Assembly (NCBI RefSeq): GCF_014641945.1
Contig: NZ_BMIJ01000003.1
Span: forward strand, 372,001-436,000
Origin: Marinobacterium zhoushanense
Lineage (GTDB): Bacteria; Pseudomonadota; Gammaproteobacteria; Pseudomonadales; Balneatricaceae
Length of the DNA: 64,000 nucleotides
Direction: 5' to 3'
The translations under genes and the position numbers were made by a program. This document shows positions 55,683-64,000 of this stretch, piece after piece. The notes below the pieces were generated by a model. It worked only from the letters and a program-made list of their open reading frames with translations, ran no database searches and had not been told where the DNA came from. Position 1 is the first letter of the stretch. Each line of letters begins with the position of its first letter.

Positions 55683-56189
55683 ATGGTAAACATAGGCGCA
55701 TTTACGTTTCAGTTCGACCAGGTGGAGGATCGTATCCGCCTGGTCGGCAACCTGGATAATGGCCAGCCCCGCATCGACTTCTGGCTTACACGCCGTTTGG
55801 CAAAGCTACTGCTCGATGGCGGCAATGAGCTGGTGCAGAAAACCTCTCGGCGGGTCAGCGAGAGCCCCTCGGAGTTCAAAGACGCTACCGCCCAGTTCGA
55901 GCATGAGCAGGCCAAGGCGGTGCTGGAGGCCAGCAATCAGCCCGTCCCCACCAGCGCGGAAACGGTACCCAGGTTGCTACACCGGGTCGACTTCAGTTTT
56001 AAAGGTGGGCGTTACCGGTTGCGACTGTTCGCACACGACAACCCGGATGAGGTCGCTGCCGTCAGTGTGCTGACCTATCCTGAGCTGCATCAGATCCTTC
56101 ACCTGATCCATACCGGCTGCGAGATTCTGAAATGGGATATCGCTGAGCCGTTTTCAGCGTTCGCGGGTAACGTGAGCAGGCTGCAGTAG
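55683..56189 (+). CDS. Hypothetical protein
   Basis: A 168-residue soluble protein of no recognised family. Notable segments: FTFQFDQVEDRIRLVGNLDN, IDFWLTRRLAKLLLDGG, a Glu/Lys-rich helix, then HRVDFSFKGGRYRLRLFAHDN with beta character. It reads like a real gene: strong amino-acid bias, good start context and convergent stop 9 bp from the CofD-like gene. Confidence 0.6.
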   Translation: MVNIGAFTFQFDQVEDRIRLVGNLDNGQPRIDFWLTRRLAKLLLDGGNELVQKTSRRVSESPSEFKDATAQFEHEQAKAVLEASNQPVPTSAETVPRLLHRVDFSFKGGRYRLRLFAHDNPDEVAAVSVLTYPELHQILHLIHTGCEILKWDIAEPFSAFAGNVSRLQ

Positions 56190-56197
56190 CACGCCGA

Positions 56198-57394
56198 TCA
56201 GCGGCAGAGGGAGAGCAGGGCAGCGACCAAGCGTTCGTTATCGTAGTAACCATCAGCCGAACTGCGAATCAGCTCGAGATCGATGACCTGAATACCCAAG
56301 GAATCGAGCAATCCGTACGGAATCCCCCCGGGATACTGCCCGGACCTGCTGTCTACGATAACGAAGTTGAGCAGGTCACTTACCCTCAAGTTGTCCGGAT
56401 CGTCGCGCTTCAGATAGCGCACCAGTTTTTCAATGCTATCGGCCAGCGTCATGCCCAGCTGCTCGGGATCGGCGCCCTGATTCGGAATGAAGATCTTGGG
56501 GCCGTCGTTCTGTGCTATCGAACGGCCAACACCCGTGGGTAACAAATTGGCGATCAGACTGGAGTAAAAACTGCCCTGCGGATAGCAGATCAGATCCGCC
56601 CCTTCGATCAGTTGGCGATTGCGGCCGCGCACCTGGGCGGTTGCATCGACCGGCTCACTGAGCGACTCGCAGAGGCTTAGGGTGCGGATCGAAGACTGAA
56701 GCCGCGGTACCTCCTTGCCGGTGAGCCGATGCTGTCCCACGACCAGGCTGCCATCCTCCAGTTCGGCCTTCAAATGCAGATCGTCATCGACGATTGCGCG
56801 CACCGTCCCCTGTACATTGACCAGCTTGGAAAACAGAAACAGGATCGGTTCCAGGTCGCGATGGTTGTTGATATACCCACCGGCCAGGATCAGGTTGCCG
56901 ATACTGGCACCGGAAAGATCGAAATCGTCCGGCATCGCATCCAAAAAGTAACCCAGGTTGTTGCAGATCAGGCGTCGCATGGGGTTGAGGATGGCCGCGA
57001 CCAGCGGGTCTTTACCCGCCGCCATACCGTGAAGCCGATCAAGCAGAATCTCCTGGGGCTGCTCTTTTGGCAGACGATAGGTGAACAGCTCAAATATCTC
57101 GGGATGACCAAGCACGGTTTCGTCAGCCAGCGCCATCAATCGACTGCGCAGATCGCCAATCGCCGGCATTCCAAATGCAGCGCGCAGCTTGGCGGAGCTG
57201 CCACCCGAATCGAACGGGGTGACCAGATGAATCGAATTATGGGTGTAGTTTTTCAGCGTGCGTGACAGGCCGGTAAGCGCCGAACCGCCGCTGAAGAAGA
57301 GCACACGCGGGCCGAGCTCCGGTATCTTGCGGCAGCGACTGACGACAAGAGGGTCCGGAATGCTGAGACTACGGGTTACGCGCACTTTCACCAT
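56198..57394 (-). CDS. CofD/YvcK-like protein
   Basis: A 398-residue protein with VLFFSGGSALTGLSRTLKNYT, HLVTPFDSGGSSAKLR, NLILAGGYINN and ADLICYPQGSFYSSLIANLL, the pattern of 2-phospho-L-lactate transferase (CofD)/YvcK folds. The specific sequence recalls the CofD-related subfamily linked in the literature to the so-called GAK system, but no HprK-like kinase or ATP-grasp partner occurs nearby. F420 genes are absent, so a CofD reaction is unlikely. Substrate unknown. Confidence 0.75.
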   Translation of the reverse strand: MVKVRVTRSLSIPDPLVVSRCRKIPELGPRVLFFSGGSALTGLSRTLKNYTHNSIHLVTPFDSGGSSAKLRAAFGMPAIGDLRSRLMALADETVLGHPEIFELFTYRLPKEQPQEILLDRLHGMAAGKDPLVAAILNPMRRLICNNLGYFLDAMPDDFDLSGASIGNLILAGGYINNHRDLEPILFLFSKLVNVQGTVRAIVDDDLHLKAELEDGSLVVGQHRLTGKEVPRLQSSIRTLSLCESLSEPVDATAQVRGRNRQLIEGADLICYPQGSFYSSLIANLLPTGVGRSIAQNDGPKIFIPNQGADPEQLGMTLADSIEKLVRYLKRDDPDNLRVSDLLNFVIVDSRSGQYPGGIPYGLLDSLGIQVIDLELIRSSADGYYDNERLVAALLSLCR

Positions 57395-57735
57395 TGAGCC
57401 TATCCTTCACTGTTCTCGCCTTTTTCGGTTCAGGCGCTACGACGATAATACAGCAGACACCGATTGCTACTAACCCACTCAAGCCCCCCCCCAAATGAGA
57501 GCGGCAGTGCATCTGGGAGCGATTAAAAACCACATCACCAAAAGGCCGCACCCTGAGTTGGTGCGCCTTAACTTTATGCCTTAACGAATAGGTAATATAG
57601 TACCCATATATTAATTTATGCACAGATAGAGGTAATATATCACCTATTTAACATAGCCTGCAGCTTGATAGTAAATAGGTAACATACTACCCTAATTAAC
57701 ATCTAACGTGACTTTTTGGGTAGGAAGTTACTCAT
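57395..57735. other. Regulatory region between CofD-like gene and hipB
   Basis: The 341 bp hold no gene. The right half is strongly AT-rich and carries three near-identical palindromes upstream of hipB (listed separately). The left half shows nothing further. Confidence 0.6.
57591..57691. promoter_or_regulatory. Three palindromic operators upstream of hipBA
   Basis: GGTAATATAGTACC (57591-57604), GGTAATATATCACC (57631-57644) and GGTAACATACTACC (57678-57691) share GGTA-N6-TACC-type symmetry and start 40 and 47 bp apart. Multiple palindromes bound cooperatively by the antitoxin are the rule in hip operons (E. coli TATCC-N8-GGATA), though sequence and spacing differ here. Confidence 0.75.
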
Positions 57736-58173
57736 ATGACACAAATTACAGCCGCCATGTCGGATGCCGCTGTCTCGGAAGCGCTGTTCCAGCGCCTGGA
57801 GGCACGCCGCAAGGCCCGGAAGATCAGCCAGAAACAGTTTGCCGAAGAGTACCTGGCGGTCAATGTCAAAACATACCGGACGCTGCGCGAGGGACGCTGC
57901 ACAATGACCGTATTCCTGTCCGCAATACGTCAGCTTGGCCTGATCGACAACCTGAATCTGCTGGTGCCGGAACAGAGTGTCAGACCCACCGATATCCTCA
58001 AACCCAAGAGGCAGTCGCGCGGCAAACTGAATACCCCTGTTAACGCCACAGCAGCAGCTGATACGGCCAAGGTGCTTGGACACGGAGGTGTGAAAACCAA
58101 AGCCGGATCGGTGAGAGAAAGGCTGGCGCAGCGCAAAAAGCTGAAATCGCAACATGACATGGAGGAACAGTAA
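57736..58173 (+). CDS. hipB: HipB-like antitoxin, XRE-family helix-turn-helix
   Basis: A 145-residue protein. A helix-turn-helix lies at about 18-70 (RKISQKQFAEEYLAVNVKTYRTLREG), followed by a low-complexity basic C-terminus (KPKRQSRGKLN, RERLAQRKKLKSQ). It is longer than E. coli HipB (88 residues) and differs from the standard XRE pattern, so the symbol reflects position and architecture. It overlaps hipA by 1 bp (TAATG). Confidence 0.75.
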   Translation: MTQITAAMSDAAVSEALFQRLEARRKARKISQKQFAEEYLAVNVKTYRTLREGRCTMTVFLSAIRQLGLIDNLNLLVPEQSVRPTDILKPKRQSRGKLNTPVNATAAADTAKVLGHGGVKTKAGSVRERLAQRKKLKSQHDMEEQ

Positions 58174-59474
58174 TGGTCGCCAAAGCCTGTCAGGTCGAGT
58201 TCGACGGCATTCCGGTAGGGACACTGGCGTATACCGGAGACCCCACCTTTGCCAGCTTCGAATATGACCCCGCCTGGATCGCCGAAGGCTTCTCCATATC
58301 CCCTTTACACATGCCCCTGACAGCGGAGGTCTTTCATTTCCCGGCGATCCCGTTCGAGACCTTCAAGGGACTGCCCGCGGCCTTTTCGGACTCGCTTCCG
58401 GACGATTTCGGTAACGCACTGATCGACGCCTGGCTTGCCCGCGCCGGTCAGGACAAGGCCAACTTCAACGCAGTCGATCGGCTGCTCTATACCGGCACTC
58501 GCGGAATGGGCGCACTGGAGTACCAGAACGAGATCAACCCGTTCAATAACCCCGAGGGTGATCTGCATCTGGTCGAGCTGATCGAGCTGGCACAGAAAGT
58601 CCTGAACGACAGGGAGGAGGTCGAGATCCGCTCAGAGGATCAAAACGCCATGCAGCAACTCCTGCTGGTGGGCACTTCGGCCGGGGGTGCTCGACCCAAG
58701 GCGATTATCGCGGTCAACAAGGATCGCACCCGCATCCTGTCAGGACAGATCGAGGCGCCCGAAGGCTTTGAGCACTACCTGCTCAAGTTTGACGGCATTT
58801 CGGAACCGCACAAGGATCGACAAACCTTCGGCGACCCCAAAGGCTACGGACTGATGGAGTACACCTATTACAGGATGGCGACCGAATGCGGCATCGAGAT
58901 GATGCCCTGCGAGCTGTTCAGGGAGAATGGCCGAGCGCACTTCATGACCAAGCGCTTCGATCGCGAAGAGAACCAGAAATACCACACACTAACCCTGTGC
59001 GGGATGGTTCATGCTGACTTCAAGAAGCCGGCCCACTACAGCTATGAAGAGCTGCTGATGGTGGCACGTCAACTGAATCTGACTACCAAAGAGCAGATCC
59101 AGATCTTCAAGCGCATGGTGTTCAACGTTATCGCCCGCAACCAGGATGACCACACCAAGAACACCACCTTCATCGTCGATGACAACCTGGAGTGGCGCCT
59201 GGCCCCGGCGTACGACATCGCCTTTTCCTACCGGCCCGACTCGCCCTGGGTCGGCCAGCACCAGATGACAATCAACGGCAAAAGTGACGGCTTTCTGCGA
59301 GACGATCTACTCAAGGTAGCCAGCCTGATCCCCGGCATGACCGAGCACAAAGCCAACGGCCAGATCGACGAGATCAAAACCGTTGTCATGAGCTGGCGGG
59401 AGAGGGCGGATGATACCGGCGTCTTCCCGGAGCTGCGTGATCATATACAGGATCATTTGCGGTTATATATCTGA
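58173..59474 (+). CDS. hipA: HipA-family serine/threonine kinase toxin
   Basis: A 433-residue HipA-type kinase. GTSAGGARPKAIIAV (ATP-binding loop region), KFDGISEP, the catalytic NVIARNQDDHTKN and AYDIAFSYRPDSPW metal-binding motif are intact. N-terminal VEFDGIPVGTLAYTGDPTFASFEYD is the HipA N1 domain. E. coli HipA phosphorylates glutamyl-tRNA synthetase and causes persistence; this homologue's target is unknown. RBS GGAGGA. All catalytic positions look functional. Confidence 0.88.
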   Translation: MVAKACQVEFDGIPVGTLAYTGDPTFASFEYDPAWIAEGFSISPLHMPLTAEVFHFPAIPFETFKGLPAAFSDSLPDDFGNALIDAWLARAGQDKANFNAVDRLLYTGTRGMGALEYQNEINPFNNPEGDLHLVELIELAQKVLNDREEVEIRSEDQNAMQQLLLVGTSAGGARPKAIIAVNKDRTRILSGQIEAPEGFEHYLLKFDGISEPHKDRQTFGDPKGYGLMEYTYYRMATECGIEMMPCELFRENGRAHFMTKRFDREENQKYHTLTLCGMVHADFKKPAHYSYEELLMVARQLNLTTKEQIQIFKRMVFNVIARNQDDHTKNTTFIVDDNLEWRLAPAYDIAFSYRPDSPWVGQHQMTINGKSDGFLRDDLLKVASLIPGMTEHKANGQIDEIKTVVMSWRERADDTGVFPELRDHIQDHLRLYI

Positions 59475-59519
59475 ACAACCGCTGGCCGAAACCCTGTATT
59501 CCGGGGGCATGGGACCTGG

Positions 59520-59753
59520 TCAAAGCCCCTGTTCGTGAATGAAAGCGTTCAGGCTATCGTAATCCCAGGGTTCGCCATCGGGCCTCAGGTGACCATGCTC
59601 ATTGAGCTTGTCCACCATCACCTTCAGATTGTCACCCTTCTTGCGTAACCCGCGGACGAAATGCAGCGCCTCGTCGATCTTGCCCGCCAGTACCGGGTCC
59701 TGCGCCGCGTCCTCTCCCTTGCGTTTCACCACAACCTTGATCGACTTGCTCAT
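59520..59753 (-). CDS. Small hypothetical protein
   Basis: A 77-residue protein from ATG 59753 (RBS AGGAACAACAAC), convergent with hipA, 45 bp apart. The N-terminus is very basic (MSKSIKVVVKRKGED). The C-terminal DKLNEHGHLRPDGEPWDYDSLNAFI resembles the LN-x2-G-x-P-x-G-x-W segment seen at the end of serine-recombinase domains. No catalytic residues exist, so it would be at most a DNA-binding relic. Function unknown. Confidence 0.5.
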   Translation of the reverse strand: MSKSIKVVVKRKGEDAAQDPVLAGKIDEALHFVRGLRKKGDNLKVMVDKLNEHGHLRPDGEPWDYDSLNAFIHEQGL

Positions 59754-60131
59754 GTTGTTGTTCCTGTGTCGAGCCCGTGAAGGTTTCATCATGGCGCGCA
59801 ACGGACCGTGTAAGCAACCACCTATTCAAGCAGCAGGATCTAAAGCCCAAAAACGGGCAGGGCGAATACGGCCTGGGCCCCGGCGATGAGACAGGCTCAG
59901 CCAAGGCGGGGGACAGGAGAGAGGAGTTTTTCTCTACACCAGGTCAGGCTTTCCTGGGTGATTTCCCGAAAGCGGTCGATGATGCTGTAATGGGGAAGCT
60001 CGGAAGCACACCAGAATCAGACGATACAGATTCTAAGCAACCCGCAAGTGGCTCAAGGATTTTCACGGGTGGTGGTTGATCTACTTCTAGACCGGGAATG
60101 TTGATATATATTAATAGGTTATATTGCACTC
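59754..60131. other. Intergenic region in the accessory segment
   Basis: No gene is supported in these 378 bp. A plus-strand frame at 59777-60079 overlaps the small gene's start and has no ribosome-binding site or protein-like sequence. The last 50 bp before 60132 are AT-rich and may be a promoter. Confidence 0.5.
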
Positions 60132-60784
60132 ATGAGAATCCACGCTACCAAAAAGCTGGCTGAAAAACTGAAAAAAGCAGGCTTTGATATCTCGGATTCA
60201 AGCGACGAAAATCCCTCCGCGCTGGGTGAATGGCAGCCCAATATCACCGTAATCCAGCGCCGCCAGTGCATCGTGTTTATCCACGACCAGACGCGATTCT
60301 CACTGGCACTTATCGGCGTGACCCAGAAAGAGCTCAAGGAGCTGACGTTCTGGTTAAGCGATATGCTGGGAACACCATGCTCAAGCTCGGTTTTCCTGCA
60401 GAGCTGATGGAGCGAGCGATTACCGCGGTCGGCGAGATGACATTCGATACCCAGTGCGACCGGTCCGTACAGGGAACGATGAGAGTCGCCATTGAGGATC
60501 TTGAATCCTACATCTGGGACGGTAGCAACATCATGGATATAGCGCCTTATTCTTTGTCAGCGAAACTATGCGATCGGCCGTGTAGCGTTAAAGGTATGAA
60601 GAAAGCTGAATTCCTATGGCCAGCCAGAGAGATGCGAAAGCTACTGGAGCAACTGCCTGACTCTAACGAGGCAGTTCACTTACCGAAGGTCAGAAACTGT
60701 GTCCAATCACTGAATCGCTCGTACGCTGCAAAGAGCGACACTCAGCCCGCAAAACTCAAATCTTCGAAGCTCTCCGCACGATAG
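60132..60784 (+). pseudogene. DUF6933-like protein, interrupted by a frameshift
   Basis: The first frame (60132-60407) begins MRIHATKKLAEKLKKAG and continues WQPNITVIQRRQCIVFIHDQTRFSLALIGV, matching the N-terminal half of the DUF6933 pattern I recall. The second frame carries on as GNTMLKLGFPAELMERAITAVGEMTFDTQCDRSVQG, its usual second half. The join is at about 60366-60370 (CTGGGAAC), a -1 shift. One missing or extra base would restore about 217 residues, so this is a pseudogene, a sequencing error or, less likely, programmed slippage. Function of the family is unknown. Confidence 0.6.
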
Positions 60785-61008
60785 AGAAGCGGCAGGCATT
60801 CAGAATGACCGCAACTTGAGCTACATGTATCAGTAACAGGGTGTATCCATTGTCTTTGTAAATATCTTATTTAACATAATATACATTATACGCATTTCAC
60901 AAATCAGGTTTAGAGGGACCTGTGGCGTACGCAAGAGCCTACTAACCTGGGCTTAGATCATTTCTTTTTTGGGTCTGGATCGTCGTCTCACGGTGCTCTC
61001 GCAAGCAT

Positions 61009-62310
61009 TCACTTGTAGGCATCGGCGAGATGATCCAGCGGTTTGTTCGCGGCGGACTCGTGGCGCTCTACTCGTGTGGTGTGCAGATACTGTGATGTGG
61101 TGTCGATGCTGTCGTGGCCGGCGTCGGCCTGCACATGGGACAGCGGTCTATTGTTCAGATTGATGTCGTGCGAGATTCCGGTATGGCGAATGCTATGTGG
61201 CGTCATTTGACGCATCTCCTGGGCGTCCTGCTGCAATCCGTCTGCAGCCGCCTCTGCCGATGCCAACTCGAACACACGAACGATCTCTTCGCGCAACTGA
61301 CGGATGCCCAGGTTCGCATTCAGCAGTCCGGCGTCACGGCCGCGCCCGGCTACTCTATGACGTATGAACAACGGCGTCTCCTCATTTGGCGCTGGTAAAA
61401 CACTGAGCCCCAGATGGTGTCTGTAGCGCTGTAATGCCTTTAACAACTGGTTGGATACAGCAACTGTACGTTTCTTGCCACCTTTGCTGCGCGGAATATG
61501 AAAGCCCCAGACGCCGGTTTTGGTGTCGCGACGAAACTGGCCCATGACGGGCGAAAAACCGGGTCTGGCGGCGGCCTCGGAGATCCTCAGGTAGCAGCTA
61601 TACATTAGATTTATGAGAAACAGCGTCCGCTCGTGCTGATCCGGATCGTTTTGGGCCAGGCTCTCGGCCGTCGATACCACGTAGGACCACTGCAACTCAG
61701 TGAATGACCGGATCGACTCATCGTCCTCGCGCATCGTAAGGCTCTGTGAGCCCGATTTATAGCGACCGAGCTTCATCAGCATCATCGCCGGATTGCGCTC
61801 GGTATACTCTTCGTTGATCAGATAGCTGAAGAACGATGACAGGATTGCAAGCTTTGTTTTCAATGCTTTATCGGTTATTTTGTAAGTAAGTTCTACGCCA
61901 TCGTGTTTTTTGCCTAGAAACGGTCGCCACATATGATTGGGTACCCGCTCGCCCAACTCCTTACTGAAAACAAACTGCGCTACATTGCGGTACGCGACCA
62001 GTTCTGCCGGCGGCCGGCAGCAATAGTCGATATAGCGCGGCAGGATTCGTCTGGTTATATCGGATACCGCGATCTGCTCCTCCTCGAAGGTCCAGTACAG
62101 GAAAGTCGTCAACTCACTGCGATAGGCTTTGTAGTTGTTCTCACTGAAACGCTGCTCCAATAACCAGTCGACGGCGAGCTCGTAGATCAAGGCAGCATCC
62201 GACACTCGATTCAGGGTGACATTGGCAAGATATTGGTTAACGGTTGGGTTACCGTCCTCAAGATGGTCGATTGCATCGAACAGCGGCATGGCCGGTGGTA
62301 GGTTCAGCAT
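61009..62310 (-). CDS. Tyrosine recombinase / phage-type integrase
   Basis: A 433-residue recombinase. The N-terminal SAM-like region (ALIYELAVDWLLEQRFSENNYKAYRSELTTF across 40-70) is followed by the catalytic domain: Arg in YSCYLRISEAA (about 241), Lys in SKGGKKRTV (about 276), HSIRH (about 377), GHDSIDTTSQYLH with the Tyr nucleophile (about 408). All six catalytic positions appear present. No attachment-site repeats or adjacent tRNA were found, so it is not clear whether it still mobilises the neighbouring accessory genes. The 224 bp downstream to 60785 show no gene. Confidence 0.88.
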   Translation of the reverse strand: MLNLPPAMPLFDAIDHLEDGNPTVNQYLANVTLNRVSDAALIYELAVDWLLEQRFSENNYKAYRSELTTFLYWTFEEEQIAVSDITRRILPRYIDYCCRPPAELVAYRNVAQFVFSKELGERVPNHMWRPFLGKKHDGVELTYKITDKALKTKLAILSSFFSYLINEEYTERNPAMMLMKLGRYKSGSQSLTMREDDESIRSFTELQWSYVVSTAESLAQNDPDQHERTLFLINLMYSCYLRISEAAARPGFSPVMGQFRRDTKTGVWGFHIPRSKGGKKRTVAVSNQLLKALQRYRHHLGLSVLPAPNEETPLFIRHRVAGRGRDAGLLNANLGIRQLREEIVRVFELASAEAAADGLQQDAQEMRQMTPHSIRHTGISHDINLNNRPLSHVQADAGHDSIDTTSQYLHTTRVERHESAANKPLDHLADAYK

Positions 62311-62364
62311 TTAACTCACACACTTAAATAATGCGCAGTTTAACAAAAACAATGAGTTAAGAGC

Positions 62365-62394
62365 GAATGCCGATAAATAGCATTATCGGCATTC
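62365..62394 (-). terminator. Perfect 12-bp hairpin downstream of the phosphorylase
   Basis: GAATGCCGATAA (62365-62376) and TTATCGGCATTC (62383-62394) pair perfectly around a 6-nt loop, 6 bp beyond the phosphorylase stop on the minus strand. The following minus-strand sequence lacks a continuous U tract, so it may be a weak terminator or 3' stabiliser. It could also have served as a recombinase-associated repeat. Confidence 0.55.
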
Positions 62395-62400
62395 AGAGCC

Positions 62401-63927
62401 TCAGGAGCGCCGAAATTGAATCATTCCGGATGCCTGTTCGAGGTAGGTCTGGGCATATTTGAGTTCACCGGATGTTTCGGCACAGAGTTCAATCAATGGA
62501 TCGCCCCGAACGACCTTATCGCCTACCTTGACCAACAGGCGTACCCCGGCGGCGCGTGCATTCGGCGCTCCTGCCAGTTTGGCAAGACGGGCCAGCTTGC
62601 GGTTATCGATCGCTTTTACAACTCCGTCTCTATCAGCCAATACTGAGTAGCGATAGGAGGGAACCGGTAGCTCTCGGAAGCCGCCCTGTGCGGCACAGAT
62701 CGCTTTGAACTTGTGCCATGCAGCACCACTGCTCAGAAGCTCTCTTGCCCTATTCTCTCCGCTCCCCGGAGCCTCAACCTTTGCCATCTCCAGAATCTGC
62801 CCGGCCAGAAACAATGCGCGCGCGCGTAAGTCATCGGGGGCATCATCCAGATTGCCTAGCACTGCAAGCACGTCTTCCGCTTCGAACGCGGGGCCAATTC
62901 CCCGGCCGATCGGTTGACTGCCATCGGTAATAACCGGCTTCACAACCAATCCCAGCCGTCCTCCCACCTGTTCGAATACCCGCTGTAGCGCCTGAGCAGC
63001 GGATTTTGAGCGAACCTTCGCGGTACGGCCCACCGGGATATCGATCAGGACATGGGTCGATCCCGCAGCGATCTTCTTGGACAGAACTGATGCGACCAGT
63101 TGGCCCTGGCTGTCGATATCCATCGCTTTTTCGACTCGGATCAGGATCTCGTCGACTGGACTGAGGCTCACATTACCGCCCCATGCCAAGCATGCCCCCT
63201 GCTCCCGGACAACTCTCCGGATACTTTCGAGATCAAGGTCGACCGGTGTGATCACCTCCATGGTATCGGCCGTACCGGCAGGTGATGTGATGGAGCGTGA
63301 AGATGTTTTCGGTATGGTCAATCCGGCCGCGGCCACGATGGACACCACGATGGGTGTCGTTCTATTGCCGGGCAGGCCGCCGATGCAGTGCTTGTCGACC
63401 ACGATATCGGCTTCGGGCCACTCCAGTCGGGTTCCGACATCTACCATCGCCTGCGTCAGGTAGGCGATTTCATCGATATCGAGGTGGTTGGCGCAGGCGG
63501 TGAGAAAACTGGCGATATGAACATCGGTATAACGACCGGCTAGCACATCGTTGACGATAGCCTGTAATTGCCTCTGGTTGAGCGGATGCTCGAAGATTTT
63601 ACTGCGCACATAACTGAGAGAATTTACCCATGCGGGGTGGCTTATTGAGACGCTTCCGCCCTCCTCCAGGCCCAGCCTGTCCCAGGCAATTTTCGACAAA
63701 CCAATGTGGCCCGCCGGCAGTAAGTCGGCGAGAGATTCGACGACATTGAGTCTAGCAAGAATACTCTGCGCGCCTGCCTGAACCCTGACACGAGTCTGAA
63801 CACCGAAGCCCTCCGCCCGACAGATATGACAGTCGTCGCGCATATACACCACCGACTCCTGATAGGTATCGATGCCGATGCGGACCGCTTTGAGACTATT
63901 GTGATTGTCGCTGGCATGTTTCGGCAT
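62401..63927 (-). CDS. Thymidine/AMP phosphorylase family protein (type 2)
   Basis: A 508-residue protein of the long phosphorylase subfamily shared with archaeal AMP phosphorylases. Key motifs: VDKHCIGGLPGNRTTPIVVSI (the phosphate-binding KHSTGG equivalent), SSRSITSPAGTADTMEVI and GGNVSLSPVDEILI. N-terminal about 85 residues are an extra domain. It splits nucleosides or AMP with phosphate to base and sugar phosphate. Residues distinguishing thymidine from AMP use were not resolved. The 73 bp to the window end contain no gene. Confidence 0.88.
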   Translation of the reverse strand: MPKHASDNHNSLKAVRIGIDTYQESVVYMRDDCHICRAEGFGVQTRVRVQAGAQSILARLNVVESLADLLPAGHIGLSKIAWDRLGLEEGGSVSISHPAWVNSLSYVRSKIFEHPLNQRQLQAIVNDVLAGRYTDVHIASFLTACANHLDIDEIAYLTQAMVDVGTRLEWPEADIVVDKHCIGGLPGNRTTPIVVSIVAAAGLTIPKTSSRSITSPAGTADTMEVITPVDLDLESIRRVVREQGACLAWGGNVSLSPVDEILIRVEKAMDIDSQGQLVASVLSKKIAAGSTHVLIDIPVGRTAKVRSKSAAQALQRVFEQVGGRLGLVVKPVITDGSQPIGRGIGPAFEAEDVLAVLGNLDDAPDDLRARALFLAGQILEMAKVEAPGSGENRARELLSSGAAWHKFKAICAAQGGFRELPVPSYRYSVLADRDGVVKAIDNRKLARLAKLAGAPNARAAGVRLLVKVGDKVVRGDPLIELCAETSGELKYAQTYLEQASGMIQFRRS

Positions 63928-64000
63928 ATCACCTCCGAGTCTTACTGCGGAAAGGTTAGTACCTGTTTGCGCAATTAGTACCGGACGACTAAATGGTTAA

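Noticed and set aside
59777-60079. Plus-strand open frame of 100 codons
   Set aside because: Overlaps the promoter and start of the small gene on the other strand, no ribosome-binding site, biased composition not like the other proteins.
60785-61008. Search for a tRNA or attachment-site repeat next to the recombinase
   Set aside because: No cloverleaf-like sequence and no direct repeat matching the other side of the accessory segment was found by eye.

Overview
The window looks like one continuous piece of the chromosome of a free-living, probably marine or sediment gammaproteobacterium. The evidence is a fairly GC-rich sequence, sigma54/NtrC-type promoters, a UrtABCDE urea importer, membrane-bound PuuD urate hydroxylase, E. 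coli-like Gpt and XanQ homologues, and RmuC. I cannot name the genus. No rRNA, tRNA, CRISPR array or insertion sequence was recognised.

Most of the window (1-50 kb) is a nitrogen-scavenging region. At the left edge are two divergent glutamine-synthetase-like genes of the gamma-glutamylputrescine type and a FAD amine oxidase (1-3.5 kb). Next comes a chemoreceptor behind a clear NtrC/sigma54 promoter, an unusual sensor kinase built on an NCS1 nucleobase-permease fold, and its LuxR-type response regulator (3.6-10.3 kb). After a rhodanese and a lipoprotein come urtABCDE and ureD (11.7-18.3 kb). Two minus-strand genes (a PHP-glycosyltransferase fusion and an ammonium transporter fused to PAS-GGDEF-EAL domains) separate ureD from ureABC-E-(HupE-like)-F-G (25.0-29.5 kb). 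A GGDEF-EAL protein, a candidate Fur-controlled small RNA, and a second ammonium-transporter fusion (to a histidine kinase) with its response regulator follow (29.8-35.5 kb).

From 35.8 to 52 kb lies a purine module: BMP-type nucleoside/purine ABC transporter, xanthine/guanine phosphoribosyltransferase, xanthine dehydrogenase xdhABC, OHCU decarboxylase, guanine deaminase, PuuD urate hydroxylase, a nucleoside deoxyribosyltransferase-like protein, a RutR-like TetR regulator and a XanQ-like permease. Three copies of a RutR-like palindrome sit upstream of gpt, in the divergent ABC/xdh promoter region and upstream of the permease, so the module probably forms one regulon. Purines degraded here would yield urea and ammonium, the substrates of the urea and ammonium modules, although the steps 5-hydroxyisourate hydrolysis and allantoin breakdown are not encoded in the window.

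From 52 to 57.4 kb the genes are miscellaneous: NifX-like protein, glutathione S-transferase, a small protein, RmuC, an unknown and a CofD-like protein. The right end (57.4-62.3 kb) has accessory character: a hipBA toxin-antitoxin operon behind three palindromic operators, a small unknown gene, a frameshifted DUF6933-like gene and a tyrosine recombinase. The window ends in a type-2 thymidine/AMP phosphorylase.

The most interesting items are the candidate Fur-regulated small RNA at about 32163-32261, the Amt-GGDEF-EAL fusion with its own sigma54 promoter, the NtrC-controlled chemoreceptor/permease-kinase operon, and the RutR-like purine regulon. All site calls were made by eye and were not scored computationally.
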